From Amblyomma americanum (lineage: Eukaryota; Arthropoda; Arachnida; Ixodida; Ixodidae), in the NCBI RefSeq assembly GCF_052857255.1, contig NC_135498.1, forward strand, positions 89,322,257 to 89,386,256: a DNA stretch of 64,000 nucleotides. Direction: 5' to 3'. Below are positions 32,200 to 43,630 of the stretch, piece after piece (within the stretch, counting starts at the first letter, position 1; every line of letters begins with the position of its first letter). The notes under the pieces are model-generated. The model was not told the origin of the DNA. It saw only the letters and a program-made list of their open reading frames with translations, and searched no databases. A program made the position numbers and the translations under genes.

Positions 32200-34660
32200 C
32201 CGAAAGGAAATTCGGACTTTAACGCCATAAACAAAAGCTGGGGATACCAAACAGCAAACCCAAAAGGCAAAACGCTAGCGGGGGCAGCAGAGAACACCGA
32301 CCGCAACCCCCTCAAAGACCCAGACACTCCAACCAGAATCGGAAACAGTTAGTACCGACACCTACCCCGACCTTACATTCAGACGAGGAGCGGAACAAGC
32401 AATGTGGGAGAACTTGTTAGAGAACCTGGGTAGTGGCCACTACATACTCAAGACGCAAGTTACATCGGATATGCTGAAGCGTCAGCTGAGTCAACAAAAA
32501 TTACGGACTGGAGCACTTTTCGAGAGGCATGCGATAGGAATCTCGGCGAGAATGGGATCGAATTGATAGAAGTGTGGGGAAACATGCTCAAGGAAAAACA
32601 GCGCAAGTACACAATCAAGCGAACGACGCAGACAGCCGAGGTAGACGCCAGGCTGCTCAAGCTGTGGGAAGCTAGACGCAGGCTCACCAAGAGTTGGAAG
32701 AAACAAAAGTACAAAGCGAAGCTAAAGCTTAAGATCGCTGAAGTCACAGTGAAAGCAGAGGAGCACGCGGCGCAATTGGCAAGGCAAAATTGGCAGCAAT
32801 TCCGCGATTTCCTCAACGGAACTTTGTGCACAGCGAGGAGGTCGCATATCCTCAAGGCTCTCATAGATCCGACCAAGACGATGGCAGAAAACAACGCCAT
32901 CTACTGGTTGATCCACCAGTTCGATGGACCAGGCTCAGAACTCCTGGAGAAAGTATGCGTTGAGTGCGTCGGGGACACAAACCCAGCAGCTTACGCAAAG
33001 CGCTACCGGGGAAGAGAAAACGACAACCTGTACAGACCCATCACGCGCGATTCGAAACACAACCAGAAACACGGCCGCGGGTGCAGACAAGATCAATAAC
33101 GCACTCATCCGCAACCTCAGTGATGAGGTAGTCGCAGAATTAACCGACTTTCTCAACAAACACTGGAAGCGGAGACCGTCCCCGAGAAGTGGAAGTATAC
33201 GTTGGTAGTCATGACTCCTAAACCGGACAAGAAACTGCAAATTGAGAACCTTAGACCGATCTCGCTCACATCGTGCCTAGGGAAACTGTACGAACGAGTG
33301 TACGAATTCAAGCTGGTCTGAGGCCTGGTGGTCAGCCAAGCGGCCTACAGCCTCCCCTACCACAATCCCATCTCAAGAGTGCGGTAAACAGGTAGACGCG
33401 ATTCTACGCAAAGCCTACAAAACCGCACTAATTCTTCCCCGCAACACCTCAACCGAAAACCTCCTAGCCTTAGGACTACACAACGCCTTCGAGGAATTGA
33501 GGGAGGCGCAACTAGTCTCCCAACTGCACAGACTACAGCAGACCCCATCTGGCAGGGATCTCCTGAAAAAAACTAGGCTGCACCGATCAACTTCATAAGA
33601 TACAGAGGACCGGAGCTATTCCTGATGACTATCGCAACACACTAAATGTGCACCCATACCCAGGAACATGAGTCCCTACCTACAGAAACCACGCATAAAG
33701 GTTAGGGTTGAATACCTACAAAAGACACTAGCACCCCAAGAAACGACGGTATACGTGGACGCAGCAACATACGCCAGAGCAGCGGGGCAGAGCAACAGCA
33801 ACGCGGTAGCAACAGTGTTTGATTCGAACCTATGCGAGATCACCAGCGCGTCACTACAATACTGTACGATAGCCGTGGCTGAAGAAGCGGCCGTCGCTAT
33901 AGCGGCAGCGGAGGGCTATCGGCCTAAACGGTCTCTAAAATCTTTAGAGACTCACAAACGGCGTGCCGCAAGTATCTACGCGGCACCATAGGGCATGGAG
34001 CGCTCCGCATACGCCCCCCGGGAGACCAAATAACACAAGGAGAACCAAACGAAGGACCAATTATGCATATGATAGTATGGACGCCGGGACACACGGGAGT
34101 GACAGGGAGCGCAGAGGCGGACAGGATAGGTCGAGGGTACACTTATTACCGAGCATCCAACGTAGGCGACCTCGAGGGGTCCGAACCTGTAGCCCAAGAC
34201 TATTCGGCGATACTATATTACTACAAGGGCTGAAGAAGGCGGAATCCAACACCGCACAACTCCCTTAGATGATAGAACTCAGTCCCGTGGAGGCAGCTAC
34301 GAACGCGTTCGTACCTGGACCTAAATGTACTGAGCAAAATGTATCCCCCACAATACAACGATCAATGCCACTGGAGCTACGAAACACCCACGCTGTATCA
34401 CATAACGTGGGCATCTCAGAAGATAGACCTGGTACCCGTTATATAAAAACCGAGGGCGGAGCAATGGGAGGAGTGCTCTCCAGCAATCGCCGGGTCGACC
34501 AAGAAGGTCTGATTCGACGAGGACAACTGGCAGCAGCATCCAGTGGAGCCCTGGACTAAGGGCAACCGACCGTTCTGCAAGAAGATGGACAAGGCAATCT
34601 GGAGACCGCAGAAGACCAGCGGATCTATAGATCAATAAAGTTATTCACTCACTCACTCGG
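32200..34660 (+). mobile_element. I-group LINE A, 5'-truncated and internally deleted
   Basis: Endonuclease, linker, RT N-terminal, connection and RNase H segments follow in the normal order on the plus strand. The copy ends with AATAAAGTTATT (34635 on) and a CACT simple repeat (about 34647-34658). It lacks ORF1, the start of the endonuclease and the RT palm. The family is related to, but distinct from, LINE B. Confidence 0.88.
32206..34559 (+). pseudogene. LINE A ORF2: endonuclease-RT-RNase H remnant
   Basis: SDFNAINKSWGYQTANPKGK (32212 on) is the endonuclease GDFN motif region with the Gly replaced by Ser. DLTF and NLGSGHYIL (about 32435) mark the end of the endonuclease. The 32563-33099 frame holds the basic linker (WEARRRLTKSWKKQKYKAKL). 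RT begins around GADKINNALIRNLSDEV (33080) and KLQIENLRPISLTSCLGKLY (33233). At about 33320 the sequence jumps to VVSQAAYSLPYHNP, past the palm, so the YADD box is deleted. RNase H follows with TVYVDAATYARAAG (33746), AEEAAVAIAAAE, RDSQTACRKY after a frameshift, and VWTPGHTGVTGSAEADRIG (34074 on). It is nonfunctional. Confidence 0.88.
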
Positions 34661-36657
34661 CAACGTCCTGCGCTACCCACGTGGTGGTGGCGCTTTCAGG
34701 CGCAGATGGTGTCGGTGCTCTGAGGCTCCGCACCCAGAATTAGCCTGACACGAGCAGACGCCGCTCCTTCAGGACACAGCGGTAATATCAGAGAGGGGGA
34801 CCGAGCAAAGCTGCGTCGCATTCTAGACCATCCAACGTCATGAGCAGCCGGGGGCTTATTACGCGTCATACGATGGATGCAAGATCTCCGTTGAGTTAGT
34901 GAAGAAACAGTTTTCAATAAAACATCGCATGCTTTTATGAGCTAGGCACGCGTGAGGGCAGCAGGACACACCAGCAATTGCAGTAAACTGTGAATCATTT
35001 AATGGGGAGTTTTATTGATTAGTTTAGGACATACAGATTAAGCCACAAATTGAGCACTCTAAGCACGGATGCCGCAATAATAATTACCTCAGTTTCAACC
35101 TAGTAAGACGAACGAAAGCTCTTTTATGCGTGGTTAGACATCGTCTAGTTTTCAAACTTTACTGAATATCAATGCATACATCGTCGAAGCACTAATTGCG
35201 GCCCATTGCTTACCCGTGCCTTTGTGTGACTTAAGAACACGCCACACGCTTTTACATTGCGAACGGCGTGTAACACGATTTCCAGCAGCTGCGATGCTGC
35301 CGTCGGCTCTACATGCGCAGCTGTGGCGGGGTGCAACGAGTCACGTGATTCGATAGTTGCGAGGTGAGCCAGCGGAGTCTGCGCAACGCGCGCAGCTGTG
35401 GCGAGATTAGCGAGTCACGTGGCATGACGTCAGAGCCAAGCCCCCGCTCCTCCTGGTTTGAAGGTCTAATTTCATAGCCACATGACCTTCAGCTTTGTAC
35501 GGGAGGAGTAGAGCTTTTGCTCTAGAAGCTACAACAGCTTTCGCTCTAGAACCTACAACGAAAAACATGACTGTGCAGGGAATAAATTCCAACTGCCTCC
35601 TACCCCCCTCCTTCGCAGGGCAACAGCCCAATGAGGGCGACTGATATGACGTGAGGCGCGACCACAGTGTATCAGTGGATAAATTATGCCCCTTTCATGA
35701 AGTGGAGCCCAACATGAGGAAAGTCGGTGGAGAAGCTTAATGCCTTCCCAACCATCCCTCCTAGCAGGGCTGGAGAGCACTTCAGGCCTTACTTCAGGCG
35801 GTAAGCTTCATTCAAGGCGGCTGAGAATATCTGGCGGTTCCTCCCGAAATAATTCTAACGCTCCATTCGGGACGGGTCGCAATGCGAATGCAACCGGCCT
35901 AGGGAACTGTGGCCAGCAGCCGCGGCTACCGGGGGCCCTTCAGGAGTTCGCTCTGTTATTAAACCTCCGCAGCCCTTTTGAAGCACGAGACCAAAAGCGT
36001 CATACTTCAATGAATGGAGTTGCACTAGCCAGCCTGCAGGGGACTTTACTAACTGTTACATTCCATAATCGCTGTGAAAGCTAACATTGTCCAGTGTGGA
36101 GGGATGTTACAAGAAACGTCGCGAAAGAACCCCTGCTTCTGCGTGAACTGTGCAAGTCAAATACACTTACCGGCTTCTGCGGCAGTTTCCGTCGTGTCAA
36201 GTTTCATCGGCAAACGTCGATTGCTAGTCGGCTGTGCAACTTCCACCAGGGGCCGTCTTCGACTCCTGCTCGCTACTGCCATGTAGTGCCGCTAGGTGTC
36301 GCCGCCTGAGAGTTAAAATAATTTTCTAAAGCAAAATTTAAACGAACACTGCAAGTCATTGTGGAGGTTCCCACAAAGAGGGTATCCCCGCCTTGAACTG
36401 CGCGCACCTAAATGCGGAGGTGACCACTGTCTGACGAAAGCTGGAGTGTTATTCCTGTTAAGGGCTCTCGGCCGGAATTACGCTTGAAAATGGAAGTCGC
36501 AGTGCAAAAACCATTGTTAAAAACAGGGACGTGTCCAAAGGGCCCTAGGGCGCCCGGGCCCCACCCGAAATCGTGTTCAACCGCCCTACCTCCTGCAGTG
36601 TTTCTGGGCATGGGCCTTGCTCTCTCACCCCAGGGTTCGCCCTCTACAACTGGCTCG
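34661..36657. other. Unannotated stretch, nothing firmly recognised
   Basis: Mixed composition with GC-rich patches near 35280-35430 and 35730-35950. Short frames (for example 35740-36084 plus) lack motifs. Near 35510-35570 a short tandem-like segment repeats GCTCTAGAA with TACAACAGC. Confidence 0.4.
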
Positions 36658-36905
36658 AAAATAATAATAGGTTTTTTTGGGAAAGGAAATGGCGCAGTAT
36701 CTGTCTCATGTATCGTTGGACATCAGAACCGCGCCGTAAGGGAAAGGATAAAGGAGGGAGTGAAATAAGAAAGGAAGAAAGAGGTGCCGTAGTGGAGGGC
36801 TACGGAATAATTTCGACCACCTGGGGATCTTTCACGTGCACGGACATCGCACAACACACGGGCGCCTTAGCGTTTATCCCCCATAAAAACGCAGCCTCGG
36901 GATTG
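36658..36905 (-). mobile_element. SINE-1 (long tail variant), head truncated
   Basis: On the plus strand it reads tail first: GGAAATGGCGCAGTATCTG, ACCGCGCCGTAAGGGAAAGG, TGCCGTAGTGGAGGGCTACG, TTCGACCACCTGGGGATC, GGGCGCCTTAGCGTTTA and CATAAAAACGCAGCC. That is the reverse complement of the SINE body and tail. The A/B-box head is missing. Confidence 0.85.
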
Positions 36906-36911
36906 AAAATG

Positions 36912-37040
36912 AGAATTGGTTTTGAGGAAACTAAATGGCACAAAAACTCTCACATATCTCAGTACACACCCGAGCCGCGCCGTAAGGGAAGGGATAAAGG
37001 AGGGACTGAAAGAAAAAAGGTGGAAAGAGGTGCTCCGCGA
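36912..37040 (-). mobile_element. SINE-1 tail fragment
   Basis: TTGGTTTTGAGGAAAC, CACCCGAGCCGCGCCGTAAG and GGATAAAGGAGGGACTG are the reverse-complemented SINE-1 tail. It abuts a plus-strand SINE, giving a tail-to-head junction. Confidence 0.75.
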
Positions 37041-37215
37041 TAATTTCGACCAACGCTGCCGCCTCTGCCGGGTTCGAAGCCGACAGCGGCGGCAGCGTTT
37101 CGATGGCAGCGAAAAGCAAAGGCGCCCATGTGCTGTGCGATGTCAGCGCACGTTGTAGATCTCCATGTGGTCGAAATTATTCCGGAGCCCTCCACTACGG
37201 CACCTTTTTCTTCCT
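37041..37215 (+). mobile_element. SINE-1, plus-strand copy with partial head
   Basis: GGGTTCGAAGCCGAC (B box) leads into GGCGCCCATGTGCTGTGCGA, TGTCAGCGCACGTTG, GTGGTCGAAATTATTCCGG and AGCCCTCCACTACGGCACC. With the minus copies next to it, it could fold into a hairpin. Confidence 0.8.
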
Positions 37216-38139
37216 TTATTCTCCTCAGGAAAAAATTCTGGCTACATGCCTGCTTAGAGAACTTTAACCGCGGAACTTAAAAAATGTGTGTACCAAGAGA
37301 GTTTTGTTTAGTCTTGGTGAAAGCTTATATGCGACAATTCTAACAGACAGAACATGCTGACGATATTCATACCGCTGGTTTTTCCCGATCTCAAGGTATG
37401 CAGTAAATTAAAATTATTAGCCTGCCTTTCACAGAAGTTGCCTTACAGAGTTTTGCAGTTTTCACTTCAGAAATAGGAATACAAATGTTTCTTGCCATTT
37501 CTGAAGTAACAACTTCAAAATCTTCTAGCTCAACTTCTAAAGTAACTAGGACGATAACTGTATCCTCATCTCATATTTTGATGTCAAGTGAAATCAAGTT
37601 TTATGCATTTTAGCCAGCTCCCAGCAGCAAAATGCCTTAAACACTCTCGGGAAAAGTAACAACATACTATATATGTGCGCGATGACTTATTTTAAGTACA
37701 TCTAAAAGACATATTTGGCAACCAGCATACGAAAATACACATTTCCGGAAGATTTCATTAATGTGACTTAACAAAAAATTTTTAAAGACAATCTTTCCCT
37801 CTTAATGGATGTACTGTGTTTCTGGTGAGAATTTTTCAGCACGCTTAGGGAGTCTGTGTATACCATATTGTTTTCAACGTTCTCTTGTTCATCTCTACTT
37901 TGAAGAGAGCGGCACATTGTTCCAAAAAAAATTGTATAACAGCGGTTCCGGCATAAAGAGCTATTTTCGATCGATGTTTACCTCATAGCGAGTTTAGCGC
38001 TCCAAGCGATATCTGCTAAAAGCGGCAGCGAAGGGTTCCGAATTAATGCAGGCCCCAATCGGGATCACAAATGCGCACCGACATCTCACAACCCTAACAA
38101 AAATGGTGTATAGGCAGTCTGTGAACTATTGCTTTCTTT
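37216..38139. other. AT-rich stretch, nothing recognised
   Basis: Long AT-rich run without coding signature or recognised repeat. Confidence 0.5.
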
Positions 38140-38425
38140 TAAATATTTTTGTCTATTCATAGTCTATAGACTCTCTATAGACAGAAGACAAAAATACAAT
38201 TGTATGGCCATAAATCTATAGACTGTGTAAATACTAAATAGGACTTTCAGTACCTTTAGACTGTTCTCTAGATTTTTCTATTCAGTCTCTAGACTTTGTA
38301 GACAAGAGTCTATGGACAGTTTCGTTCTACCTCCATTGAAACTCGGCCGCTGTGGCTTGGATCGAAACCGCGTTTGCGGGATCAGCAAACGAGCGTCCTA
38401 ACTACTAAGTCACCGCGTGACGGGA
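38140..38425 (-). mobile_element. tRNA-like SINE head joined to a GTCTATAGAC-rich body
   Basis: On the minus strand the head runs from 38423: GCGGTGACTTAGTAGTTAGG (A box region) and GGTTTCGATCC (B box). It continues into 38140-38340, which is dense in palindromic GTCTATAGAC/TCTAGAGAC units. This body differs from the Ruka-type body. Confidence 0.6.
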
Positions 38426-38616
38426 ACAGCGTAAAATAAAGTGAATTTGATGGAGACTCTTTCCTTTCGACGTGTGCCAGAGATACTACACACAGTATAG
38501 AGTGGTTGTGTAGGGGCTGCGCTTGCGCCGTACCTTGTGTTAGTGCCTCGATTAAATTCAATCCTTGGATATATCCTCAAATCTCATCATCAGCGGTCTC
38601 GTTACTCGTGGTCTGC
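38426..38616. other. Short unannotated spacer
   Basis: Nothing recognised between two SINE heads. Confidence 0.4.
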
Positions 38617-38915
38617 CGCCGCGGTGGCTCGGTGGTTACGGTGCTCGGCTGCTGAAACAAAAAAAACGTGCGTAGATCCCGGCCGCGGTGGTCGAAGTTA
38701 TGGAGGCGAAATGCTTGAGGCCCGCGCACCGTGCAATGTCCGCGCACGCTAAAGAACCTTAGGTAGTTCAACCTCTCTGCAGCCCTCCACTATGGCGTGT
38801 CTGTCTTGTTTTCTCGTGCTTGTCTTTTTGCGTGGCTTCACTGTCAGAATGGTATCCCTATTCTCCCTATATTGTCGCTTTTGGATATTAAAGCCCAAAA
38901 AACGAAACACAAAAT
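38617..38915 (+). mobile_element. Ruka-type SINE, near full length
   Basis: CCGCGGTGGCTCGGTGGTTA is the A-box head. TAGATCCCGGCCGCGGTGG holds a decayed B box. Then come GAGGCGAAATGCTTGAGGCC, ATGTCCGCGCACGCTAAAG, TTAGGTAGTTCAACC (decayed GGTGGTCGAAATT) and AGCCCTCCACTATGG. The tail ends TTTTGGATATTAAAGCCC followed by an A-rich stretch. It has no coding role and depends on LINE proteins for movement. Confidence 0.85.
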
Positions 38916-40149
38916 ACAGGTTTATTGCACAATATTGTCCTGGAGGCGCGGTGGTTGACATGGGGTAATGCACGTGCTCTAAAAGAAAATCGTAAACCAA
39001 AGATCTCGATTGTTGCATTTTCCCGCATAAACAAGGATATACCAAATGTGACCCGGAAACGGCCGGGCAAGTTACGTAAACACGACAGTTGGCAGCGATC
39101 TCACGTCGGCATCCAGCTGCTACTCGTGCCGTACCGACGTGACAACAGCGCTCACAGAGACACCTGGCGCCTGCGCGAGCCGCCTCCATCGGGCCCAAGG
39201 ATGCGCTCATCGCGGGCTTCTGCCTTTCTTTCAGGACAAAGCGAACAATTTAATGTCCACAGATAAGGAAACGAGCTCTGCATTCCTGTTGTATTTATTG
39301 CAGTGGAGTGAAAAACTGGGCCACTTGGCAATGTTGTCGTAGTGTATGCTCTTGCTATTCCCGTACGCTGACAACATGTTCGCTTTACAGAGCCCGACGC
39401 TGAAACGTTCAGTACAAACCATCTGATACCTTCCAATCGAATTCATCAGCTTAAACCAGTCCTACACTAAATCCGGAATCATAAAATGTAGGCGAATGAA
39501 GTTTAACACACTCACTGTTTTTTTTCCTGGACCAGGCTGCACTAGAGACGGCCTAGTGCAGGACAGAGAAGCCGGAAAGCTGTTTCTCTGGCCGGCGCTA
39601 CATCCAAGGCGTCCTTGCCTCCTGCGAAGGCCATGCATAATCGCGCGTCGGTGGGTCCACGCAGCTCCGTATAGAAAGATGTTACCTACAGTCGTTGAAA
39701 CATAATGAACATGTGTCGTTGACAATGTCACTGCATTTCCCAAACTAAGAATGTCTTAAGGGCGTCTCTGTCGCGTTTCGTGGCGGGTTTTATTCCTGTA
39801 CCCGACTTCACTTGGCGCACTGCATTTCCTGCGGCGTTTCTCCAGCCAGAACTGTGCACGCTCAAGCCAAGCGCACAATTGCCGTGTAATACCACGTAGA
39901 GGCTGTTAAAATGAGCGTCCTGAGACAGCGAATATCTGAGAAAACGCGAAAATATTATTCTTTAGCATCCGCCAATGAGGCACGATAAAGTGGCTACTCT
40001 TGAAACACAATTGCGGGAAACGAGGCCGGCGCACACCGCTGACGCCGACGCCCCAATTAGTCCCTAATGTGCCATACTATCACACCCATGCTTACAACCT
40101 CTAATTACGGTTTTCTGAACATAAAACAGGAAATAAGACAGCCTAGTAA
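38916..40149. other. Unannotated stretch, nothing recognised
   Basis: Short frames on both strands, for example at 39139-39436, lack motifs. A perfect 9-bp inverted repeat CTGCACTAG/CTAGTGCAG (7-bp loop) occurs near 39537-39561. Confidence 0.4.
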
Positions 40150-40307
40150 ATCAGCAAGCGTAACAGGGGGCGGCAGAAAGTTGGGTAGGCGAATGAGCTT
40201 AAGAACTTTGCGGGGATACTGTGGCCGTAGCTGGCAAAAGACAGGATTAATTGGAGAGACGTGGGACAGGTCTCTGCCCTGGAATGGGTGCAGTCAGGCT
40301 GATGAAG
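40150..40307 (+). pseudogene. RTE-clade LINE 3' end, copy 1
   Basis: AGCGTAACAGGGGGCGGCAG, GGTAGGCGAATGAG, CTGGCAAAAGACAGGATTAA and TTGGAGAGACGTGGGACAGG match 41339-41470 nearly base for base, but the frame is broken by indels. It ends GGCTGATGAAGG, a decayed TGA-repeat terminus. Only the last 45 or so codons of ORF2 are present. Confidence 0.85.
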
Positions 40308-41179
40308 GTAATTCATGGAGTCAGTTCAAGTGTGAATTTCACACTTCGAACTTCAATCCAGCTCTCTCCTCTGTGACTGTTCTCCATCTCTCCCATGAAT
40401 GTACTATCGAACAAGTACATATCACGCAGCAGGATGGAAATGTATCACTTCAGTGCTATCCCATGTTAGGATAACACCTGGGAATGTATGCGCACCTTAA
40501 TTTGGACCATGCTGCCACCACTCAAACTGAGCGTAAAGTCTGATGGGGTCATTATGAGAAGGCCTTCATTGATGCGCGCATCCAGACGACGCGCTTCCGG
40601 CTCTTTCAGCCTCGCCCTCCAAGACACTTTGTGAGCTATAGCAGTTGTTTACAGTGGAAAACAGAGATTATTTGGTACACAACGAACACACCGCCATATT
40701 ACTTAGCTGTAGCCTTTCAGGAGAAGGGTCAACATTAAGTCGGAAAAAGGACGAGAAAACATAAAAATCCCTCATCTCTGCGTTTGAAACAACGGCGCAT
40801 TTGCGTGGCGAACACCACTTCTATTATGGTGGATGCGTTAGAATCTCCATCTATAGACCTTATACACGTTTAAACGCTTGACGATGCTGGAATGATTTCT
40901 GCAAGTTCGTAAGAGCCCCAACAGGAGCCCTTGTCTACGACCTTCCGCGATATAGAGTGAGGGTTTTTTTTCTTACCTCTTGGGCTGCCCGAGTCATACC
41001 TCAAATCTCGAGGATGTGGCAGGCTCCTCCGCCATTCCTGCGCCGCAGCATTCAATGAACATCGATTCGTGGTTGGATGTGGAGCATGCAGCCGTGATCG
41101 TCTGGCACCGTTGCTCGCTAGAGCCATCTTGCGCCGCTACGATGACCTGTCTGGAGAACAAGGCGGGATGAAAAGTAAT
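40308..41179. other. Unannotated stretch, nothing recognised
   Basis: Mixed DNA without recognised repeats. A minus-strand 85-codon frame at 40870-41127 is unassigned. Confidence 0.4.
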
Positions 41180-41500
41180 TGGTCCCGTTTAGTGACATCC
41201 TGAATTTGCACATGAGCCAAAAGTTGCGCATTACAAAAATGGTCTATAGACAGAAATGGGCTTGGGCAGGGCATGTAATGCGAAGGCAAGATAACCGCTG
41301 GTCTTTAAGGGTAACGGAGCGGGTTCCAAGAGAAAGTAAGCGTAGCAGGGGGCGGCAGAAGGTTAGGTGGGCGGATGAGATTAAGAAGTTTGCAGGCAAA
41401 GGGTGGATGCAGCTGGCAAAGGATAGGGTTAATTGGAGAGACATGGGAGAGGCCTTTGCCCTGCAGTGGGTGTAGTAAGGCTGATGATGATGATGATGCC
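41180..41500 (+). pseudogene. RTE-clade LINE ORF2 C-terminus and TGATGA tail, copy 2
   Basis: The frame from about 41218 ends at TAG 41473-41475. It reads YRQKWAWAGHVMRRQDNRW, then SKRSRGRQKVRWADEIKKF, GKGWMQLAKDRVNWRDMGEA and FALQWV. The AGH, RPRG/RWADEIK and W-LA-DR-W motifs with a terminal QW are diagnostic of the C-terminal domain of RTE-clade reverse transcriptases. It is followed by GGCTGATGATGATGATGATG, the short TGA-type tail usual for RTE elements. It is a 5'-truncated insertion: the endonuclease and the catalytic part of RT are absent. The C-terminal frame is intact, so this copy is younger than the copies at 40150 and 29836. Confidence 0.9.
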
Positions 41501-41504
41501 TTCG

Positions 41505-41645
41505 CATAGATATTTTTTCTTCATTGAGAGTCTATTGACCGTCTATAGACAAATGTGTACTAAATGTGTATGACTATAAATACAGAAGTCTGTATAAACT
41601 GCTCAAGAAAAAGTCTAAGGGTTCAGCCCGTGCACACTATCTATA
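41505..41645. repeat. GTCTATAGAC-type AT-rich repeat
   Basis: GAGTCTATTGACC, GTCTATAGACAAATG and GTCTGTATAAACTGC resemble the body of the element at 38140-38340. It lies between the RTE tail and the start of LINE B. Confidence 0.5.
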
Positions 41646-41649
41646 GCTG

Positions 41650-41958
41650 ACGCGCATTTGTCCTCTTCGCCTGCGCCGAAATGGAGTGCTCCGAGCATGA
41701 TGAGGACGTGCATCACATGGGCTCCGTCAACGTTTGCTCGTGGTGGCGGAATATCGACCTGAAGTGACCTGCCTTCCATCGGACAAAGTCAGTGAAGGTG
41801 TTGTGCACCTCTACGCACCATTATCGGCCCTTTTCGCCCATTGAAACCGATACTGGATGATTTTTCTGTCGCGCCAGGCGTGGAACTCTGTTACCGGTTA
41901 GGCCTAACGCCGCCGGCTGCTCATCGCCCTCTTCGTCTCCGGGTCTACATCGTCACAG
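41650..41958 (+). promoter_or_regulatory. LINE B 5' UTR (probable internal promoter)
   Basis: The GC-rich leader before the ORF1 ATG at 41959 contains no TATA box. LINEs of this kind carry an internal promoter at their 5' end; this is inferred from position. The left boundary is approximate. Confidence 0.45.
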
Positions 41959-43630
41959 ATGGAGTACCGCGCCGATGGCGAAGTGATTTCCCCAGAAGAA
42001 TTCGAAAATGATCCACGGTGGTCCCGCGCCGTCCGGGCCCACAGCAAGCTCTACCCCACCACGAAGCCGTCATCGTCCAATGACGAGTCAGCAGCGTCCA
42101 GTTCCCGGGCAGGTCAAGGCAAGCCCGCTAAACCGCCGCAAGGCAAGTCCTCTCCAGCAAAAATCAAGAAACACGCTCCACTTCCTCGTCTACCAGCTTC
42201 AGACCTCAAGATTGTGTTCCGCCCGGGCGGTGGTCTCGACCTGCGGCCCGTGAACGGCGGAGCTCTTCTCCAGCATCTCTGCACAGGCGCAGAGATCGAC
42301 TACGCGCAATCGCGGAGCCAGGAGAAGCTCCGAATCAACCCTTACAATAACTCGTTCACCGTGAGTACGCCTTCGGAAACCCGAATGAAACGATATGTCC
42401 AACTTAAGAACTCAGGCTCCACGACCAACAGTATCCGATGAACACATACGTTGCGGCTCCCGACAACGCCGTTAAAGGGATACTCTACAACGCGATATAT
42501 AACCAGACTCAAGAAGATATTTTCTCCGACCTCGTGGCGCTGAACCCCAGCGGCCACTTCACGATCGCCGACGCCCGCCAACTAGGCCGCACCAAGTCCA
42601 CCTTGGTCACCTTTATTGACACCACGGAAGTTCAAAGACAGCTCGTCTTCTACGGCACCCTCTACACGTGTCACCACTTCAAGGCGAAAATTGAAGCATG
42701 CTTCAACTGCCGCAAGCCAGGCCATGGTGCTGATGTGTGTCCGAAAGAGCGCACCGACCTTTGTCAAGCTGCGGTGCGTCTTATCCCATCAAAGAAACGC
42801 CGGATTGCACTCCCAAATGTATCCCGTGTAATGGAACGCACTTCACAGGGACGCTTCAAACGCTCCGGCAACACCACGCCGGCCTTCCCTCTACGGACAG
42901 CGCCCCCGGCGAGTCCACCACCGTCTTCGCCACCCAGGAGTACCAGGGCGTCGCGAAGCCGCCAACGCTCCACCTCCCGCCCATGAACTGGTCGCAGTCG
43001 CAGCCGTTCCATGTCCTTCCCACCACTTCCAGGCCAAAGGGTCCAGGACTCTTCCAAACAGGTGAGCTGGGGGCCGCAGTCTTCCTCGCTCAAGAAGGAA
43101 AACGCGGAGCTAATAGCACAATTGTCCTCCCAGAGTCGCGAAATTGCTGCTCTAAAAGAGCAACTGCAAAACCTTTAAGGCGTGAACACTCCCCACCGAC
43201 ATTGCCCCCCGTGGTGCAAACCCCGACACATCCAAACGTGCCCTGTTCCTCTTCCCTCTCCGCCTCCTCCTCGCGCGCCACGTCACCGGCACGTGGGCTC
43301 CCCGCTAAACGCAATTCTGCAGATGACGCCTATTCTCCCTCCCAGCCAGTCACTGACAGCGTTGTACACCAGGTGACGTCTTTCATGCAAGCTTTTGAGA
43401 AACGCATGATGGCGACGCTAAACACATTCCACTCAGAAACTCAAACGTGGATGAAGAACATTTCTGACCGCGTGACGGCGCTCGAAACCCGCCAGAGCAA
43501 TCTGGAGGCTAATGTCGCGCAACTCCAAACTAAGATTCACGAGCCTCTCCCCAGAGGTCATACGCCACCCCCTGCATCTTGCGCTCTCTCCGTCATTTCC
43601 CAACATGGCTGCGACACCCCAACGCATTAA
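41959..43630 (+). pseudogene. LINE B ORF1: nucleic-acid-binding protein with zinc knuckles
   Basis: The ATG at 41959 opens MEYRADGEVISPEEFENDP, a low-complexity basic region (KPPQGKSSPAKIKK), then PRLPASDLKIVFRPGGGLDL. The frame shifts near 42440 and resumes TYVAAPDNAVKGILYNAIYN. A knuckle CFNCRKPGHGADVC (CX2CX4HX4C) lies at about 42702-42743. After another shift near 42770 the remains of a second knuckle, CTPKCIPCNGTHFTG, appear. The C-terminal part (43360-43550) is a predicted coiled coil: FEKRMMATLNTF, then ALETRQSNLEANVAQLQTK. ORF1 proteins coat LINE RNA and form the ribonucleoprotein. Two frameshifts make this copy nonfunctional. Confidence 0.85.

Noticed and set aside
35912..35925. GCCAGCAGCCGCGG, identical to the small-subunit rRNA 530-loop motif
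   Set aside because: The flanking sequence does not match any rRNA; a 14-base GC-rich match is explained by chance.
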